Made by a program: the position numbers and the translations under genes
The notes under the pieces: model-generated
What the model was told of the DNA's origin: nothing
The model's input: the letters and a program-made list of their open reading frames with translations, nothing else
The model's database searches: none
Source: Bacillus thuringiensis
GTDB taxonomy: Bacteria; Bacillota; Bacilli; Bacillales; Bacillaceae_G
Direction of reading: 5' to 3'
NCBI RefSeq assembly: GCF_001182785.1
Contig: NZ_CP012099.1
Coordinates: 2,664,501-2,728,500 of the forward strand
Length of the DNA stretch: 64,000 nucleotides
In this document: positions 62,369-64,000 of the stretch, in pieces
How positions within the stretch are numbered: the stretch's first letter is position 1
Layout of the letters: every line of letters starts with the position of its first letter

Positions 62369-62566
62369 TTAATCTCCTTCCTCTTCACCTCTACAATGGC
62401 ATTTCGGTTTTGTTTTACAATGACATTTTTCACACTCACATTTCGTTTTCTCTTTGCAACAACATTCGTGAAAATCTCTGCGTTTACATCTACATCTCCC
62501 AAACATTAAATCATCCCAAAATTTATTACAATTTCGGGAATGCCCACAATGACAAGTATTCCCCAT
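62369..62566 (-). CDS. Cysteine-rich small protein (14 Cys in 65 residues)
   Basis: 65 residues with Cys at 5, 7, 13, 25, 27, 35, 36, 37, 43, 45, 48, 50, 56 and 58. C-x-C pairs dominate (CHC, CRC, CEC, CHC, CHC), with a CCC core and several His; the tail is acidic (EEEGD). This looks like a metallothionein-like or cross-linked spore coat protein. AGGAGGAAG precedes the ATG, and a mother-cell-type -10 element lies upstream. The IS element ends just downstream. Confidence 0.7.
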   Translation of the reverse strand: MGNTCHCGHSRNCNKFWDDLMFGRCRCKRRDFHECCCKEKTKCECEKCHCKTKPKCHCRGEEEGD

Positions 62567-62597
62567 GAATATACTTCCTCCTAAATAGAATTCATCA

Positions 62598-62606
62598 TAT
62601 TCTATG
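62598..62606 (-). promoter_or_regulatory. Candidate SigE/SigK -10 element
   Basis: On the minus strand CATAGAATA fits CATAnnnTA, about 32 bases ahead of the Cys-rich gene start. The -35 match is weak, so this is only suggestive of mother-cell expression. Confidence 0.35.
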
Positions 62607-62684
62607 TTTGAAAGTATACAAAGGCTTGTATATTAGTCTATTTTCTCCGTATCATAAGTAGAGTTAGCAGATTACATTAAAATA

Positions 62685-62718
62685 AAAATAAGAGCCGTCA
62701 CATGACGGCTCTTATTTT
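62685..62718. terminator. Terminator of the GH25 gene
   Basis: Perfect 16-bp arms AAAATAAGAGCCGTCA / TGACGGCTCTTATTTT with T tails. Confidence 0.85.
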
Positions 62719-62729
62719 TATTTAGCAAG

Positions 62730-63560
62730 CTACTCTTTTGTATAAAAAAATTTAATTCCTTTCGTATCTAACCAAGCCGTTGCTTTGTCCAGTTCGTTCC
62801 CTTGACGATAATCTGTCTCAAAATACACAAGCCCTTGGTTATTTCCGCGAGATATTATTTTAGAAGTATATCCAAGCTTATCCATCATTTGAATCATGTC
62901 AGGAATTAAATTTACACCAAATTCATAAGTAACTACTTTGTTATATTTATTCACTATAATTCCAACCCCTTCTTGTTTTTTTATTGGCTCAACAGTTTGA
63001 TTTGTGAACCAAGCTAACGGTTTATTTCCAATTAGCTCATTTAAATCACACTTTCCGATACCAGCTACATTCCCTGTTTCTGTGTATTGCCAAATATCAC
63101 ATGGATACGCCGGTTTGTTACCACCATAACGAGGAATCCATATAAAATCAGAATTGACATTTGCCATTCCAAATGGAGCATACATATGATGAGCAATATA
63201 TAAACCGACTTTCTTAGCTCCTAATCTGCGTAATTCATCAATAAAGGCTTGTGCACCCGTTCTCATATCGTTCATTGTTCTTACTTCTACGTCAGCTACC
63301 CAAACTGTTGCATTTTTATCACCACGGTTCCAAAAGTCTCTCGCTTCTATCCGTGCATCCTCTACTGAAACGAAACGACAGAACGCGTAATTACCAAACG
63401 GAATATTTCTTACTTTCATTGCTTGTACATAATTTTTATATAAAGGATCAACATAATTTGAACCATCTTGCACACGTGCAATTACGAAATCTAATTGTGG
63501 GGCTGCGATATCCCAGTTAATATTGCCATTCCATTTTGAAATATCTACAATGTAACCCAT
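62730..63560 (-). CDS. GH25 lysozyme-like muramidase
   Basis: 276 residues. [18 protein letters not shown] starts the GH25 barrel with the conserved Asp; VWVADVEV holds the catalytic Asp/Glu pair, and [20 protein letters not shown] ends the domain (~residue 185). The C-terminal part (~200-276) is a separate small domain seen in phage endolysins of the B. cereus group ([25 protein letters not shown]...[17 protein letters not shown]). It has no signal peptide. AAGGAGATG precedes the ATG. No phage genes are nearby. Confidence 0.88.
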   Translation of the reverse strand: MGYIVDISKWNGNINWDIAAPQLDFVIARVQDGSNYVDPLYKNYVQAMKVRNIPFGNYAFCRFVSVEDARIEARDFWNRGDKNATVWVADVEVRTMNDMRTGAQAFIDELRRLGAKKVGLYIAHHMYAPFGMANVNSDFIWIPRYGGNKPAYPCDIWQYTETGNVAGIGKCDLNELIGNKPLAWFTNQTVEPIKKQEGVGIIVNKYNKVVTYEFGVNLIPDMIQMMDKLGYTSKIISRGNNQGLVYFETDYRQGNELDKATAWLDTKGIKFFYTKE

Positions 63561-63807
63561 AATTCATCATCTCCTTTTTTATTATCATATTCAGAGCTTG
63601 TATTTTTTGCTCTTATCCCTTAAACAATCAAGTCAGTTTTTTAATTAGCAGTAGAGATTTTGTATTAATTGATAATGATTTAAAATTTAACTTATGTATC
63701 GAAAAATAGAATATTATTGCAGATTTAAAAGATGATTATTCCAAAAACTAAAGTATATAATTAAAACAATAAAAGCCAACTTGTATTTTCAACCCACTAA
63801 TCATTAG

Positions 63808-63932
63808 TTTTACCCCGCATTAACGGGCAGTAAGACCCCCACCTCAAAATTCAGTGGAAGCAACGAAGTTAGCTGGGGGCGGGCTGCCCGTAAAAGCCCG
63901 ATTGGTGAAGGCTGATTAAAGTTTCACTTTAT
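63808..63932 (-). repeat. bcr1-like element, copy c (long form, ~125 bp)
   Basis: On the minus strand: ATAAAGTGAAACTTTAATCA, then a ~68-base insert with the hairpin CGGGCT...AGCCCG and GCTAACTTCGTTGCTTCCAC, then GGTGGGGGTCTTACTGCC and CGTTAATGCGGGGTAAAA. The 3' end is GTAAA, not ATAAA. Its first TAA is the stop codon of the truncated gene at the right edge. The rest of 63561-63807 shows nothing I can name. Confidence 0.8.
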
Positions 63933-64000
63933 CTCACATACTCATAGTACCACTTACGTGCATCTAACCAAGCTGTAAATTTATCGATATTTCCAGCTTG
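63929..64000 (-). CDS. C-terminal end of a gene related to the GH25 protein, partial
   Basis: Only 23 residues and the stop are in the window: QAGNIDKFTAWLDARKWYYE, then YVR. It aligns with the end of the neighbouring GH25 protein ([20 protein letters not shown]), so the upstream gene carries the same C-terminal domain. The TAA stop is the first TAA of the bcr1-like element. The rest lies beyond the right edge. Confidence 0.65.
   Translation of the reverse strand, partial: QAGNIDKFTAWLDARKWYYEYVR

Noticed and set aside
62730..63560. GH25 gene as evidence of a prophage
   Set aside because: No holin, tail, capsid, integrase or att-like repeats are visible nearby; free-standing GH25 genes are common in Bacillus.
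1..64000. CRISPR arrays, tRNA or rRNA genes, T-box leaders, toxin-antitoxin pairs, biosynthetic clusters
   Set aside because: I looked for regular spaced repeats, conserved RNA elements and paired small genes and found none that hold up.

Overview
The window is a chromosomal stretch from a spore-forming, AT-rich Gram-positive bacterium, almost certainly a member of the Bacillus cereus group. The call rests on AGGAGG-type ribosome binding sites, frequent TTG/GTG starts, the sleB-ypeB spore germination genes, a tryptophan-to-anthranilate kynurenine operon (kynUBA), a secreted chitin-active LPMO with two FnIII modules and a CBM5/12, and short dispersed repeats that I recognise as bcr1-like. I see no rRNA, tRNA or CRISPR array.

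Layout. 0-5 kb: an exporter of the aromatic-acid/FUSC type cut by the left edge, a GNAT enzyme, a small lipoprotein, then the sleB-ypeB-YhcN-like lipoprotein operon. 5-13 kb: small membrane and secreted proteins, a serine hydrolase, the kynU-kynB-kynA operon divergent from a TetR-type regulator over a tandem 13-bp repeat, a Nudix enzyme, an arylamine N-acetyltransferase and small proteins. 13-25 kb: the acetoin dehydrogenase system. acoABCL is read from a near-ideal sigma-54 promoter, and its activator AcoR lies about 5.5 kb downstream with its own sigma-A promoter and an overlapping cre (CcpA) site; unrelated genes separate the two, including a DeoR operon, an Rrf2 regulator and a secreted beta/gamma-crystallin-like protein. 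25-32 kb: a DinB protein, an MFS transporter and an AraC regulator each preceded by a Fur box, an SDR, a GrpB protein, and a compact PP2C-DUF4181-Nudix-DUF4181 operon. 32-41 kb: a glycine betaine ABC transporter split into divergent units, a second-type ClpP beside an ECF-like sigma factor, a ferredoxin, rpiA, a GNAT enzyme and the LPMO. 41-49 kb: an accessory block rich in acetyltransferases, methyltransferases and single-domain enzymes, ending in a PadR regulator with a HAAS-domain membrane partner and a duplicated operator. 49-58 kb: a gene-poor stretch with decayed fragments, a frameshifted gene, a HelD-like helicase, a CPBP protease, a methyltransferase and a RecQ helicase. 58-64 kb: an array of hairpins, uncharacterised proteins, one intact IS3-family (IS150-like) element, a very cysteine-rich small protein, and a GH25 lysozyme followed by the tail of a related gene.

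The signal I consider most worth pursuing is the repeat family. Five related elements of about 55 to 125 bp are present. Four begin exactly on the TAA stop codon of an intact gene, in the same orientation as that gene, and three of those four are followed at once by an intrinsic terminator. Most copies carry ATAAA at both ends. This suggests elements that dock at, or are retained at, ATAAA sequences containing stop codons, and that are transcribed as 3'-UTR modules. Apart from this, most of the window is ordinary B. cereus-group content; all family names are from recognition by eye and were not checked by database search.
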